Below, in pieces: positions 1-44,228 of a DNA stretch of 64,000 nt. The position numbers were made by a program, and so were the translations under genes. The DNA comes from Apteryx mantelli (lineage: Eukaryota > Chordata > Aves > Apterygiformes > Apterygidae): the NCBI RefSeq assembly GCF_036417845.1, contig NC_089982.1, positions 67,345,684 through 67,409,683 of the forward strand. The letters are read 5' to 3'. Position 1 is the stretch's first letter, and every line of letters starts with the position of its first letter. Below the pieces are notes generated by a model. The model was not told the DNA's origin, made no database searches, and saw nothing but the letters and a program-made list of their open reading frames with translations.

Positions 1-1556
1 TTCTGACTCTAGTTTCTAAAAATACCATCAGAATTTAATATAATTGCAACTTCTAAATTTAGACTAAGTTTTGGCAAATCTTACCATGGTAAGTGCCTGG
101 AAAGCCATTTAATAATCTAGACAGGAGGTTTTTTTATAAGGAAGTTGTGTATTTGTGCTAGGTAACAGTGAAAGAAAGAAAAATGTGTTCTCAGAGGGGG
201 TCATTTATAGGTCTCCCCCAAGGATAATATATACTTTAGGTTGTACATTAATAGTCTGTTAGTGCACTTTTGGGTTTTCATTTTGAGAAGTGTGTCCCTA
301 GCATAGAAGGTCTATACTCTGGAATAGTAAGGGCAGCCTTTCTAAAGAACAGTTTAGAATTGCTTTGAGAAACGCATCAAAAAAAAATAAAGTTATGAAT
401 ATTTTTGCATTATTATTGTAAATACATTTCTTACAGCAAAGTTTTTCATCTAAGAAAGAGGGAAGTTCTCCTGGGCTCTTTTGGACTTCTCCTGTCCTCT
501 CTTTGCCCAGAAACCTAGCTGCCTGTTGGAAGACGTTTGCGACCCCACAGTCATTTTAGGAAAACAGAAGCCCTGATCTTATAATGAACTTTGTGCGATA
601 CAAACGTGCATGCTGTTTTCATGGTCATAAATGAGATGAAAACATGATATGCTGAACAATTTGCTGCCCATTACGTTTCTTTACCAGAACTGAAAAATCA
701 TGGTTGAAATTGCAATCTACTACTTTGATTGTAATGGGTGGGTTGGAAAAGCTCCTTTCTTCTTCATCTCTTCATTTTTCACCTTCCTTATCAGTTACGC
801 TTTGTGACTTCTTAAAATGTCTTGTCTTCCACACCATGCCTCCTCTCTGTTTCACAAAACAGAATTTTCATGTTTGGTATGGGAAATGTCACGTAACTGG
901 CGAATTTTGATCAGCAAGGAGTTACTCAGAATGTGTTTTTGTAAGATCAGTGGTACTTAAAGGTATCTTAACATGCAGTGCTCTGCAGTATTTTCCCTGT
1001 CCACATAATCTCCACATAATCCAAAGATTGCTGCATGCATATAGTCTGCAGCCAACCAATAAAAAGGAGAAATGAAAAACTGTGCTACTGTAATCTCTTT
1101 CCATGCTGTAGACATTTTACTGTTCATATTGTTATCACAGACTATTAGCTGTAAGTGCTTTTCTGGCCCCTCTTTATACCAGACATTCACAACTAGTAGC
1201 TGTAGGTTGAAGGTAGTTTTACAGTGTTGGTTGGTGCTAGATGTGGAGTAATCTTTGAGTAAGTAAAGGAGGGATGAAATGTTTAGAGAGCACAGGGATA
1301 ATGCAGAGTCAATTTTGATGTCAAAATTCACCTTTTTCTGAAGAGATGATAAACAACAGACGCTCTTCATTTTGAAAGACATTAAAATGTAGCTCTGTGT
1401 ACAGAGCTTCTGTTGTGCATACTGTATAAATCAAAATTCTCCCATTCTGCAGTGGTAGACATTAATATGCATTTGCTGTGATACAGAAAAGTTTTGTAAC
1501 ATTGGCAAACAAACATGGGAAATCTGCTGGACAGTGTTGCCCTGCTGGGAAACTTC

Positions 1557-1570
1557 AAAAAAAAAAAAAA
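1557..1570. repeat. Poly(A) tract
   Basis: Fourteen consecutive A. No retroposed body is recognisable upstream. Confidence 0.9.
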
Positions 1571-2194
1571 GGGTTGGGGGGAGCTTCTGACTTGATTTAT
1601 AGTGGCTGTTATTTTCTTCTACATTGTTCATGTTTTCAGTGTAACTAGTTTAGGAGGAACTTTGCTGTTGAAATAACAGATCGGTGAATCTTTTGACCTT
1701 CTATATGAAATGGAAGTTCTTCTAATACAAATGAGATCATTTGAATAAATGAAGGTGAAGTAAAACGCATGGTTAGGAAAATGACTGTGCTGGGCCACAG
1801 TCCTAAATACGCTTTGCTTAATTTGGTTTCAGTGAGACCACTCAGTTGGAGTTAATGGATTTGTAGTGGGGCTATGTCTCAAGAATAAAGCCACAATGCA
1901 TATGCTCACTGGATGAGGGCATGTATTTGTATTTTAAATTTGTCAGGAATCAAAATTAAATGGGGCTAAACATAATGATATGCAGTCCTAGTATAGAGCG
2001 CTGCTTGATAGCTACTCTATTTGCCAAACAAAAAGTTTCATCAGATGAACTGTGATCATCTTTTTGTGCATCTTTCCTGACAGTGGTGGTCCTTAACTCT
2101 GTTTTAGGTATCCATAGGTGTCCCAAGGTGATAGACTGAGGCCTGGGTTTGGACTGCTTCAGCTCTTTTTGACATCGCAGCAGCAAGCTACCCA

Positions 2195-2239
2195 CTGACC
2201 AAGACTTTCTTGGTCAGTCTGACCAAGACTTTGGTCAGA
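2195..2239. repeat. Two adjacent perfect hairpins
   Basis: CTGACCAAGA (2195-2204) pairs with TCTTGGTCAG (2208-2217) across a 3-base loop. It is followed at once by TCTGACCAA (2218-2226) pairing with TTGGTCAGA (2231-2239) across 4 bases. The two halves are also direct near-repeats, so a short palindrome was probably duplicated. Confidence 0.9.
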
Positions 2240-5200
2240 CAGCTTGACTTCTGTTAATGTATAAATTAGCCATAGGCATGGCATTTTGGGACAAACAGAA
2301 CATCAGAAAGACTGGTGTTTACAAACAAAAGTATGTTGTGACAAATTGCAAGGGGATCTATTTTGATCCCTATTACTTCTGCTTCCAGCTCCTAGATTAA
2401 TGCACTTAGTTGTCACCATTCAGTTTCAAAACAGACTGTGTTCAGGGATTACCTCTTGACTGTTCTGGCATCGTCAGAAAAACTGACTAGTGTGACTATT
2501 TCTTGCTAATTAATGAATTCAGGAAGTCTTGCTAATCTTGTGCTAAGGCACAAAAGCTCCTGCATTCAGAATCCTATGAGATAACATCTTCAGATAAAGT
2601 ATGCCATGGGGTAAGCAATCACTCTGTATTTATCTCACAAGAGTGCTGTGAAGATTAATGTGATTCCTTCCTTTGTTCAGAAGGTTTGAAGATGAAAAAT
2701 GCTAAGCATGTGCCAAACTGAGACCTGTGCACTTTGCTTTGGTTTGCAGGTGGGTGTGTTTGACTCCCATAATGCGAGGTAGCAGATGGAAAACAGTGAG
2801 ATTGTTTGTCCTTGTAACGCATGAGAGAACCATATTCCTGTGTATTTCAAAATGCGCCTGCCCTGCAGTTTTGAGCATAGTCAGTGGACAGACTTCGGTT
2901 TCTGCACGGTGAAATCGCAGTGAAATTTGGCATTCCTTTGAAATGAACAGGTGACAGTATACAAAGGCTAGAACTTCTTAGCAACACTACAAATCATGCT
3001 TTTTTGAAATGACACCATTTTGTCTCCTTATCTTGTGGATTCTGCAGTAAACATGAGTTTGGGAGAGAAGAAATGCTGATTCTAATAAATGTGATAGTTC
3101 CTCTTTAAAATTTTGAGGTGCTGTTCAGACCTGAGCTATACAATGTCCTCTCCTCCCCTGGTTCCTCTGTCTTATTCTGATGGAATAGAGAGAGCCTTGT
3201 TCACACCCATGCACCTGAATACTCTGGATAAATATTCCTCTGGGAATTAGTCACAACACTCAAAATGCTTAAGGGATTTTGATTCTTTTTTTTTTCTGCA
3301 TTATATCAAAGTTTAAGTTGTCCTTAAAATATCAAAGCAGCTAAAATGTTTTTTATAAAACAAGTGAATGAAATTATCTTCTGGCATAGTATAGCAGTCT
3401 CTGTAAGGAAAAATTAATCATTTCTTTTTGACCATGTTCATCTACTGCTGGCGAAAACTTGATGCAGCTCTCTACTCTGTATGAATTATGTGGGGGCTGA
3501 AGTACTTTATTGAACCCTCACACTGAAGAACATTCCTGCCGAGTAACTTTTCATGGCATCTGATAGTTCATACTAAGACCCTCTGTTGTTGCTAGGAATG
3601 CATGTTAAAGAGCTGCTTTACTTTTTTTGTTTGGTAGCCTTCACCAAACACTGTAGGTCTGGTAGGTGAACTGGTTGTTTGGTTCTGTATAACATTGTAC
3701 TAAGCTAACACACAAAAGATTGGTTGAAAAGGAGGGGGAAAAATATTAGTTTTATAGATTTTTTTAATTATTTCTAATACCTTTTAATTTTTAATTTTGA
3801 TTATTTTATAATGGCTTTTTGGTTCTATTAATCAATTCTATAAAAATTCTGATTTCTGGGCATCATCTTGAAAGTTATTGAAGGGATGTGAAGGCAAGCA
3901 TGTCTTTCTTGTTTTGTGACGCCTTATGAAGTTTTGACTGGTATGCTTCTGTACTGGAGTTCCTGCCTGGTTTTCAGAGCTGCAGATGTTCAGAGGAGGA
4001 GAAGGGGGGTTTTGTTTTGTTTTTAATGTCAAGTTGCTGCTTAGCAAGGCTTTGATTTTTGCTCTTCTTTCTCTGTGGGGAAATATGACCCATATTAAGT
4101 GTATTTTGTGTAGTATGCCCAAGACCTATAACTTAGGAAGTATTGTGTACATGGTTTTTCAACTTAAAAAGAAAGATACAAGAATTTTTACTTTTTATAA
4201 TAAGGAAACTGTAATGCTAGGGGAGGTCATCAGTTCCTGTACCTTGGAGTGGACAGTGGTCATTGGTAAGCAAAGCAGGTTTTTCCTGTATTAATTCAAC
4301 CATTGCAATCATATGAAAGCAGTGGAGGAGAAACTGCAATTAAATTTGTTATCAGTCACACCCATCAAGTATGCTTAACATTTCATCAGACTTTTTTTCT
4401 GTCTGTCCTATAATTCAGTGTTCTTCTTTCTTTGAAGCTGTGGCTGAGAGAAACAGACTGTAAACTGCAATGTGGAAATGCTGTTTGTATTTACAAAATA
4501 ATTTCTAATTTTAAGGATATGTTGGAAGTTTCCCTTCCCCCCAACAAAAATTACTTTTTCAGGCAGTATCTAAAGGTAGAAAGACTTTTTTGTTGGTTTT
4601 TGTTGGTTTTTTTAAGTGTCAGATAAGATTTATGTGTAAGAGAATTGAGAGGTATATTAAAGACTGTTACTATCCATCATTTTTACAGTAGTGTGAAGGA
4701 AAATAACACTGTGTGTATGTGTGGCTAGATTTGCAAAATTGTTAAAGGAGCCAAATTCAAGTGCAGTGCATAATTCCAGGGATGACTATTTGGAGGTACA
4801 ATTTCTTTCTTCTTGGATCATCTGTGGAAATCCAGTGCATCAGTAGTGAACAAAGATCTGTTGCTGCTTGACAGTTATTCACTGACTTAGATTAATAAAT
4901 AAATATTGATAGGTATTTCCATCACTGGTTTCAGATATTTATCTGTAGCTAAAAGTAAAGCTCTTTTCCACCCTCTATCCCCCAAAAAGTTCTTGAGAAT
5001 TTTAATGAAGTCTAAGTGGAAAAGGGTTAGGTCTGTGTTCCCATTCCATCGAATCTTTCACTCTTTGGTTTGCTCTGATTTGCACTGCTTTTTTTTTTCC
5101 TACCTAACAAAGGTAGAAAACTTCCCATGAGGTGCTCTCGCTTCCTTCTTCTTCTCCTTTCTTCACAATTTCTAGTGGGATCTTAGCCAATGGTTGCACT

Positions 5201-8200
5201 TGCTTTTGGTCAGAGGAAAAAGGAATGTGGGGAAGTTATGTCCTGTACTATAATGGGGGGTCTCAGATCTTTTATGGAAGCTTCCTGGGACTAGCATCTG
5301 TAAAACAAATTGCTTGTCACGCTGAAGAGGCTGAGAAATAGGGGAAATGAAGTCCCCGGAGAGGGGCAGAACTCCAGAAAGATTTTCTGATATTGGGCAG
5401 TTAATTAGATACTTGAAAGAAGCACTATCTATTATTAAGTATTAAAATAGTTGCATTGAGAGAGAGGAGGAGAAATTAACATTTTCTACTGTTTTGGACT
5501 GTTGTAGAGTTAAGTGACGATGAAGCAGTAGAAAAGTGTAGAGCTCTACACCTTTCCCCTTTACCTCCCCTTGCTCACAGCTCAGAAATCTCTCTTCTCC
5601 GGTACTTCGGAGTTAAAGTTCTGAATAGTAGAAGAGAGAGAGAGGGAAGTAGTCACTGGCATTCATAGGAGTCACTTTTAAGGCTTCACCTAGAGTCAAA
5701 AGAAACTGTCAAACAAAGTGAATATAGAAAAGCTGGATTTAACTAATTTTCAGAGTTGTTCTATGTTACACAAGTAAATGAAATGAGCTTTATTGTCTGC
5801 TAAAGTAACTTGTCTTGAATTTCCAAATTCCAAATGAATTCTGTGTTTCTTCTATAAATATTGAAAAGTAGTTGCCAGGTGGAAAAATGAATCACCTTTC
5901 TCCTTGCATAGATTTCTCCCCCTTCTTCAAAAATACATGCTTACAGGTTCATGCAGCCAGCCCTCCATTGTTAGTTTTATCATCTTTTGACCATATGGTG
6001 GTACGTTTTCTATATATGCCAAAGAAATGATGCCAAGCCCTGGTGTCATTTAAAGTATCTTCTTGGCTCTCTTTAAGCCGTATAGAGCACTTGAAAATAA
6101 AAAATTTCTCCTTCTATCCACACTTAACTGAGAGCTTTAATGAGGTCTTGCCAAAACCTCTAAAACAGGGAACAGTCTAAATTATATGTTGTATGGAAGC
6201 TCTGTGCCAGGGAAATGAATAATTGCTGGAGAATACTTCTGTGACATAGCTCAGTTGTTCTAGCTTAACAGAAGTATGGTAAAGCTTTGCGTTAAGGAGC
6301 AAGTCTATACTTAGCTCACTATAATGCTCTTAGCATGCTTAAAGGAGGCAGGTTTATTTTGATGTCCAAAATTCTTCATTTAAAACTTCTTCCAAAGTCT
6401 CCATCTCAAGTATAAAGGTTTTTGTCACGTTAAGTCGTTTATATGACTGACAAATAAAATTCAGCAGAGAACTGCAATCCCAGAGAAATGATTTTAAAGG
6501 AAATAAATCTGAGAAGGAAGATTTAGTACAGGTAGGGTAATGCCTTTCCTGCAGTCAGTGAGAGCTGGATTTTGGCTTCAGACTACTTGAAAGCTGATGT
6601 TGTAGCTGTAAACACTGATTAGTGAGATTGAGTTCTTCCCAGGTGTTGAAATTACATGTGCTATTGCAGTGTTAGGACTTGTCAAAATTCATCATAAAAA
6701 GGGACTTTACAAACAGAAGTGTTTCAGAGAGGACTGTGCAAACAGAGTTCCTTTTCACTAACTCAGTCTGGTGGTTGGATGGTCTTTATTGAAAGTCAGT
6801 CAGCTTTCTTCAAAAAAATTGCATTTGCAAATTAACCATAGATGCTTCAGTTTAAATACAATTTCCTGCAAACAGGGGTTCTTTGTTCTTTCTTTTAAAC
6901 AGCCATTAAGAAGTACCTCTCAGAACCATTGATTGAATGTGTTCTAAAGCTGCTTGGTTCATTCAATATATGGATGACTATTACTCATTTGTTTAGCTAA
7001 TAGAAAAAAATTATTCTGCCAAAGCATACTTGAAAAACCTTTTGCATTGCTTGAATGGTTGCTCTCTTGAAAATTAGAGGCAGATTAATTTTGGTCCTAC
7101 AATGGGATGTTTAAGTTGCTTTGATATTACTCTCCCCAAATTATTTATTTGCAGTCTTTGGGTTTACCAGTAATTAAAAAAAATCTTTAATTTCTTCCAA
7201 AATTGTGGGAAACTTACATAAATTTCTTCTGAACGCTTTGATATCAGTGCCCTAGAAGTACAAAAATTGTAGCAGTGAATCAGGCTTGTTGTTCATCTAG
7301 AAGAATATATCAACTTATTCAGTTATTTTTCCTGTTTAAAAATTTGAAGCTATCACTATTTTAGGCCAATTGCTGTTACAAAGTTGGCTAGTAGAAGTCT
7401 GGAGCAGTTTTCTTCGTATAGTAATGTACAAAAGTTCCGAGTAATTATAGTTTAATAGTCTAATCCTTCAAACGCTATATTCATGTTGATAGTTTTCTTG
7501 GAATGGAAAACGTGAAGTGTGGAAATAACATTTGGTAAACAAGCAAAGAGATCACAGGAATGGGTATTAGACATCATGTTGGTTTGATAGTATATGAATT
7601 TTAAAAGAAAACTCACAGAAATGTCCTAGGAGACTGTCAAGTGATAGTGAGAATGAATGGGTGAAAGAGCAGGGAAGAAAAGGAAAGAAAGAGGTATTGA
7701 AATAGAAAAATGGGGAAGTTGAAAGAGGAGCACAGCAAGTAGGGACACTAAAACTAAACCTAAAATATCAAGAGGGAAATAGGAGCTGTCAGTTGATGTG
7801 TTGGCCTCAAACCCACAGATTATGTGTAAGGGTAGCTTAGAAATACTGATTCATGGGGCTTTACCAAGTCATACTTGGAAGAGCTGAAAATTCTTTTCCC
7901 ATTTCTTTTTATACCCTTCAGATTTATGGCAATGGATGACATACCTAGCTGACCATAGGCAACATCATGACAGGTTGCATATTGGGCACTATGATTATTA
8001 TGTTCTTCGAAGAGATTTCATTGGTAGGCTTTTCCTGCACTGAGTCAATTGTCTGTGTATTTGTAAGATGTATTTAGGGGAAAAATGTAATATGCTTTTC
8101 CGTAGTATTTGATCATTTTTCAGGTACCATGGATAAGAAAGGAAGAGATTACATTTTTCTTTGGTTAGTGATCAAGTTGCTGAAATTTTATTAAAATTAG

Positions 8201-8885
8201 AGACCAGACTGCTCACCCTGTTGACTTAATGGGGTAATGTGAATGATAACTTTTGACCTGGAATATTTTGAGGGCTTTTTTGTTTGTTTTTTTCCCCAAG
8301 TGAATTCATCTTTAGGTTTCAAAGGAACAAACGGTCCTTCTATAGCACTGACTTTTTCTAGAAATCTGTGTACTGGCTAACAACACAAGTCAGGACATGT
8401 TTGAAGTTCTGTGCCACTAGACATTCATGGTACAGCTCCATATAGGGGCAGGGATTTGGGCTGGCATCCTTCTTGCTGGATAGGAATCTACTCTGAACAC
8501 TATTGTAATTATTCCTCAGCTAAGCCTTTTGTCTAATCCTAGGTGAGTTTAGAACTTTGTCTAAATATTGTCAAAATACTTTGTGCTTTGCTCATCCCCC
8601 CACCCAAGATATCAGAACTAGTGTGGATGTTCTCACCTCATTTTGTTTGAGTTTTGTGTGCTGTTCTGGGACTTTGTATGCACACATGCTGTGCGTATTT
8701 CCCACTAATTTAGATGCAGGAATCCTGATGGCTTTTGTTTTATTTCTGATGAAGCATGTAGTCTGGACCAAAACCAATAAAACTAAAGATTGTTGGCAGA
8801 TAATGAGTAAATCCAGGATTTCTTTTCAATCACCCCATGCACTCCATAAACACAAACTTTTGTCTGATGTCTGCTACTCTTCTAG

Positions 8886-39658
<30,773 letters not shown>

Positions 39659-42600
39659 GGTATGAAGTCCAAGCCCTTGATCTTCTCCCTGTCATCCTCT
39701 TGCGCTGCAAGCTATGCTGCTGTGAATGTGGATAGTTACTGGGGTAGTGTGTCATAGAGCTGATTTTTACATCAATCTGTTAAGATTTGTCTAATAATGG
39801 TGTTTTCATGTTAGTTTTGGCCATAGTCTACCAAAAATATAGATTACCTAAGGGAAGGAACTTGAAGCTGGTGAGGTTTGATCATGTTGTTTGTAATGTT
39901 TTGAAGTTTCTAGATAGGTTTACATAATTTACAATAATGTGGCAAAAAGACCGGTGATGATAATGTATCATGTCATGTCATCACCAGGCTTCTGTCTTAG
40001 GGCTACTGTATTTTGATGGCTAGAAGTGTCTTCCAAGGAAAGAAAATTTGAAATGATAAACTGAGAAGAGTCTTAAGGTTGCAGGCTTTTTTTTGTTTCT
40101 GCATTCTGTTTCTCTGCATAGTGACTCTAAGTACATACTTGCAATAAAATCACTTATTCCTTTATAGGATGCAAAATACCTCCTGAAAACTATCCCTGCA
40201 TGTATGTAGTTTCCTCATTTCCAAACTTAATATATTCTCAATTGTCTGAAACTTTTCCTTCCCTCTCTCAGCTCATCTCAGGAAAATACAGGGAGTTACT
40301 TCGCCAGACACTGAGAACCCAATTTAATGGAGCTCTGAAGGAAACCTCACCAGAGAAGCCAAAAGTCTTTCCGTGAGATGAAGTGATGCTGTTCCAAAGC
40401 AAGGAGAACAGCAAGATGAGGACCAGTGATGCCCTGTCCACCTGCTTGGCTCTATTAATGCCACTTACGGGATTGCATTCCTCAACCTCTGGGCGTTGGA
40501 ACAGCCCTTGGGCTGCCTGACAGGCAGTGGATTCCAGCCTGCTCCACTTCATTTCTGCCCTTGTTTTTAAAGGAATCTGTGTCTTTTTATTTTCTTCTGG
40601 TTTGGAATTAAGGATAATTCTTCCTTTCCTCCACATTTCACCAGTCTTGGGTACAGTAGAAGGCTTATTTCATTTGTTGTGGCTTTCTTATAGTTCTTCT
40701 CTTGTTGATGTTTAGTCATAAGAAAATATTCCAGTAATAATCGGGGAAGGAGGGGGCTTCTGTGCCAGTCCCCAGCTCCCTACTGGTGCTGGAGCTATGC
40801 CACTCTGCTCCCAGGAAGGCAGCAACAAGGGAATACTTAACGTTGTAGTTAGCAGCTGTTGGAGAAGGGGAGGCGCATCCTTCCTCCCCTGTTTGTAGCA
40901 TAAGGAATAGTCTCTGCAGCTGTGGAGCTTCTATGGGCCAGCAGCCGTCAAGGCAATTTTTCTGCTGGCGTGGGACCTAATTGTCTGTAAATGTGCATTT
41001 CTCACTCCTAGAACTTGAAACCAATCAGAGAGAATTAAACCAAATTTAATAAAATACTACTAATAAAGAGGAAAATCCCTCCCAGACTGAGTCCTCTTTT
41101 GACAAATAACTGCCAGCTGCAAATTTTTACAGCCCACTTGTCAAGCTACTGAATAAACAGAGTTTATATTAGCAATACTGACAAACTCTTCTGTCTGTGG
41201 AAGCTGAGCTAGCAGGTGCTGCCATAATCAAGGTGTCAAAGTCCATGAACAGTTTGTATTCAGCAGAAGAAAGGCTGTATGTAAATGATTACATACAAAT
41301 ATAAGGAATTATGGTGGGAAGGTGAAAAATGTGGCTTGTCTCTGTTTTCATGCATTTTCCCTACCAGGTGCATTCATGTAACCCTTTCAGTGTCTGTCTG
41401 CAGGCAATAAGGTGATACTGCCATGCTCTTCAAAAATGTTTCCTTTCTCTTTAAAGGTACTTTGACATTGCAGCATTTTGCTGGTATCAGGCAGCAGCCC
41501 TTAGGAACAGAAAACAACTATATATTTAAGTGTGTTAGGGACATGAGGCAGTAAAAAGTTTTCTTTCAGTATCATGATCACAGTTTAAGTTCCTCATCAC
41601 CTGAAAACCAAGAGTTTAAGTATTTGAAAGATTGTTATGCTGTTCCCATTAATTGTAGCTGACTGCATTATTGACTCATTTATATGACAATACTGACAAG
41701 TCAGAAGAAAAATAGCTGCAGACCCTGACATCTCTGGGAGAATTCTGAATCTCTGGCAGGATTTTTTTACTTTAATGCTAGAATGTTACATGAAGTGTCA
41801 TTTTATTCAAGATGTATTCTTTTCCATCCTTCATAGACTAATCCTGTGCAGAGCTAAACATCAGTGCAGGCAGAACGGAGGCAGGCTTCTAACAAAGAGG
41901 TCATAGCTGAACTGAAATGTTCTGGGTGGTTTATGGCCATTGTTTTCCTGTCCTGTGTCTTTCCTGCCCCACAATAGTGTGCGTTGACATTTGCTCCTGG
42001 TCTCTTTAATTGTCAGTTAATGCTTTAAATTAACAAAGTGCTGGTGCAAAAATTAGAGCAGGCGGAAGCAGTAGTTTTTTAGTGCCTAAATCGTTGGTTC
42101 TTTTTAATACGGTTTTTCTATGAGAAGAACGCAGAATGACGTATGACCATCAGTTAGGTCATCTTGGTAACTATCATTGCACCATTCTGTCCTCTTAAAT
42201 GCCATTCTTGTATCTTTGCAAACATTTAGTGCCAGCTTAGATATCTAGACCTCTGGAAACCTCGTTTTTTAGTGCTATGTTGTTGGTGCAGTACTGTTCT
42301 GTCCTTTGTGGCCAAGTGAAAGTCTGTTCCTAGCTACGTTTTTAGCCTTTGCCTGGGAACACAAGATTTCAATACCAGGACACTTGTAAAAGTAAGACAT
42401 CTTTGCTGCACTACGTAATAACTAATTAAGTATTATTGTCAGTATTCTACCTGGATATTGCTTTAATTGACACTGTTGTGCTATTAGAACGGTGATCTTT
42501 TTTTCAGTAAATTCATTCCTATTTTGTTGAGGAGAAAATTAACACTTTTGTTTTGTCTTGATACTTGCATTGTCTTTTTCTAGGACTTTAAAAATGCAGA

Positions 42601-42830
42601 GATCACATCCAGCCACAAGCCCTTTTGGTGTTAGGCTCTGAGGAAGCAAACTGGGAAGGGGAATGTTGTGGCAGGGGTACGGAGAAGACTGACATATTTC
42701 ACAAATTGATTTTAGGGAAGTTGTCTCACTTAAAAGTGAATTCATGCATTATCTGTGAGAAGGATTTGAAAGTACTGTGTTGTGGTTATTTGAACAACAA
42801 CATTGAGTGAATTTGTAAAATAAATGTGTG
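39659..42830 (+). other. CCDC149: CCDC149 3' UTR, extent uncertain, with candidate poly(A) signals
   Basis: No coding frame follows the stop. AATAAA hexamers on the plus strand lie at 40143-40148, 41048-41053, 41062-41067, 41152-41157 and 42819-42824. The last is followed by a GTGTG-containing stretch, which is typical of a cleavage site. The first would give a UTR of about 500 nt, the last about 3.2 kb. The sequence does not say which is used. Confidence 0.5.
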
Positions 42831-43860
42831 AAAGTGACAGATTAAGAAGCATCTTTTAGAATAATGCTTCCTTTCTAAGTGAGACTATTTTTAAGCATAT
42901 GGCAATTTGTATAATATAGGCGGTGGAATTTCTTTAATTCATATGAGCTCAGGAATGCATTTTAGAATCTTAACTGAGATTAAGTTGAAAGTCTATTACA
43001 TTTTTGAAAGATAAGATTTTGTTTGCCAGCTTCTGTTTTATAGGTGTTTTTTTTTTAATGCAGTTTTATTTATTTGCAAACCTTTCTTTTGTTGCTGCTT
43101 GGATTAAATATGTAACGTGGTTCAACAATATTAATATATTTTGTCATCTTTAATATTAAAGACAGACATTTCCCGATATGCTTGTTTTATCTGCTTGTTT
43201 TCTTATTTTCTCAGTATCAGATGAATGTTAGTCATGAATTAGTGTTTCAGCATTTTCAATGAGCTGTGTTAAATTGTGAAAACGCATTAAAAAAGAAAGG
43301 TTTTTTGAGTGAGTTTTAAGTCTGTTGAAAATCGACTTATTGTTTCTACTATCACTTTTCTTAGTCTAATTTGCTTCCTAAATTTTTGTTTGAAGAATCA
43401 CACTCAATGTTTTTTAGCTTTGAAAATACTATTTATCTCTGATCTGTTAACTTTATCATCATTGCTTAAGCAGCATTTAAACTTTTGTATGTAATCTAGT
43501 TACTAAACGTCATAAACTAGAGGCATTAGGGAGTTTTTGTTGGGAAGTGGTGGGTGGTAAACCGGAACATTTCTTACAAGTTCGCTTTCAGCAATTGAGG
43601 CTGTGACTCAGCTATAGCCATGTGGACAACCTAAACCAGTTAAGAAGCATATACATGTTTGAGAATAAAACCTGCAAATACAAGTAGAATGATATAATGA
43701 TCTAAAATTTAAAATAGAAATGTCTGTACTTCCCCTGAATTTGAGGGGATGTCCAGGTTGTACAACACACCACCCAAAACTCTTGAAAGCATAGAGATCT
43801 TTTTACCTTTCCTATTTGTAGCTAAATACAGCATAGCATCTAATCAGAGGCAGTTTTATA

Positions 43861-43866
43861 TTTATT
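43861..43866 (-). terminator. SOD3: Candidate SOD3 poly(A) signal
   Basis: Plus-strand TTTATT is AATAAA on the minus strand, about 365 nt past the SOD3 stop. Another copy at 44062-44067 would give a UTR of about 165 nt. Either is plausible. Confidence 0.4.
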
Positions 43867-44228
43867 GATGCCTTTTTCTTTTTGTCTTTGTTACCTCAGC
43901 TTACAGTCTCCTAAGGACTCCTTACAATGGACAGTATCTTTACAAAATTTATCAGCCCTATATGTTAGCACTCTTACTTGCATGCATTCAGCTTCCAAAC
44001 TTCATAAAAGAGAACCCTACATCTTCAAGAAAATACATCACAATGTTGAGTTGATGCTGTTTTTATTGATCTGCTTACAGAAAAGAGACTCTCTACAAAG
44101 TGATATACATTTCTTAAAGAAGCAGCAGAATGGAAATGGGAATCCTTCTGCCATATATCTTAGTGGCCAACGGCATAGCTTAAGGTACTTTGTGCTGCCC
44201 AGGCAGTAGCTGGTTTGGTGATCTTCAG

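Larger units (their letters stand above)
1..8885 (+). other. CCDC149: CCDC149 intron (5' part cut by window edge)
   Basis: AT-rich intronic DNA with homopolymer runs. I found no exon matching the CCDC149 N-terminus and no recognisable transposable element. The only structured item is the double hairpin at 2195-2239. Confidence 0.7.

Noticed and set aside
957-1382. 141-codon minus-strand frame
   Set aside because: No recognisable domain, low-complexity composition, intronic position and no splice or promoter context.
1-8885. Search for the missing CCDC149 N-terminal exon(s)
   Set aside because: No frame with the expected basic start region and a fitting donor was found; these exons are most likely left of the window.
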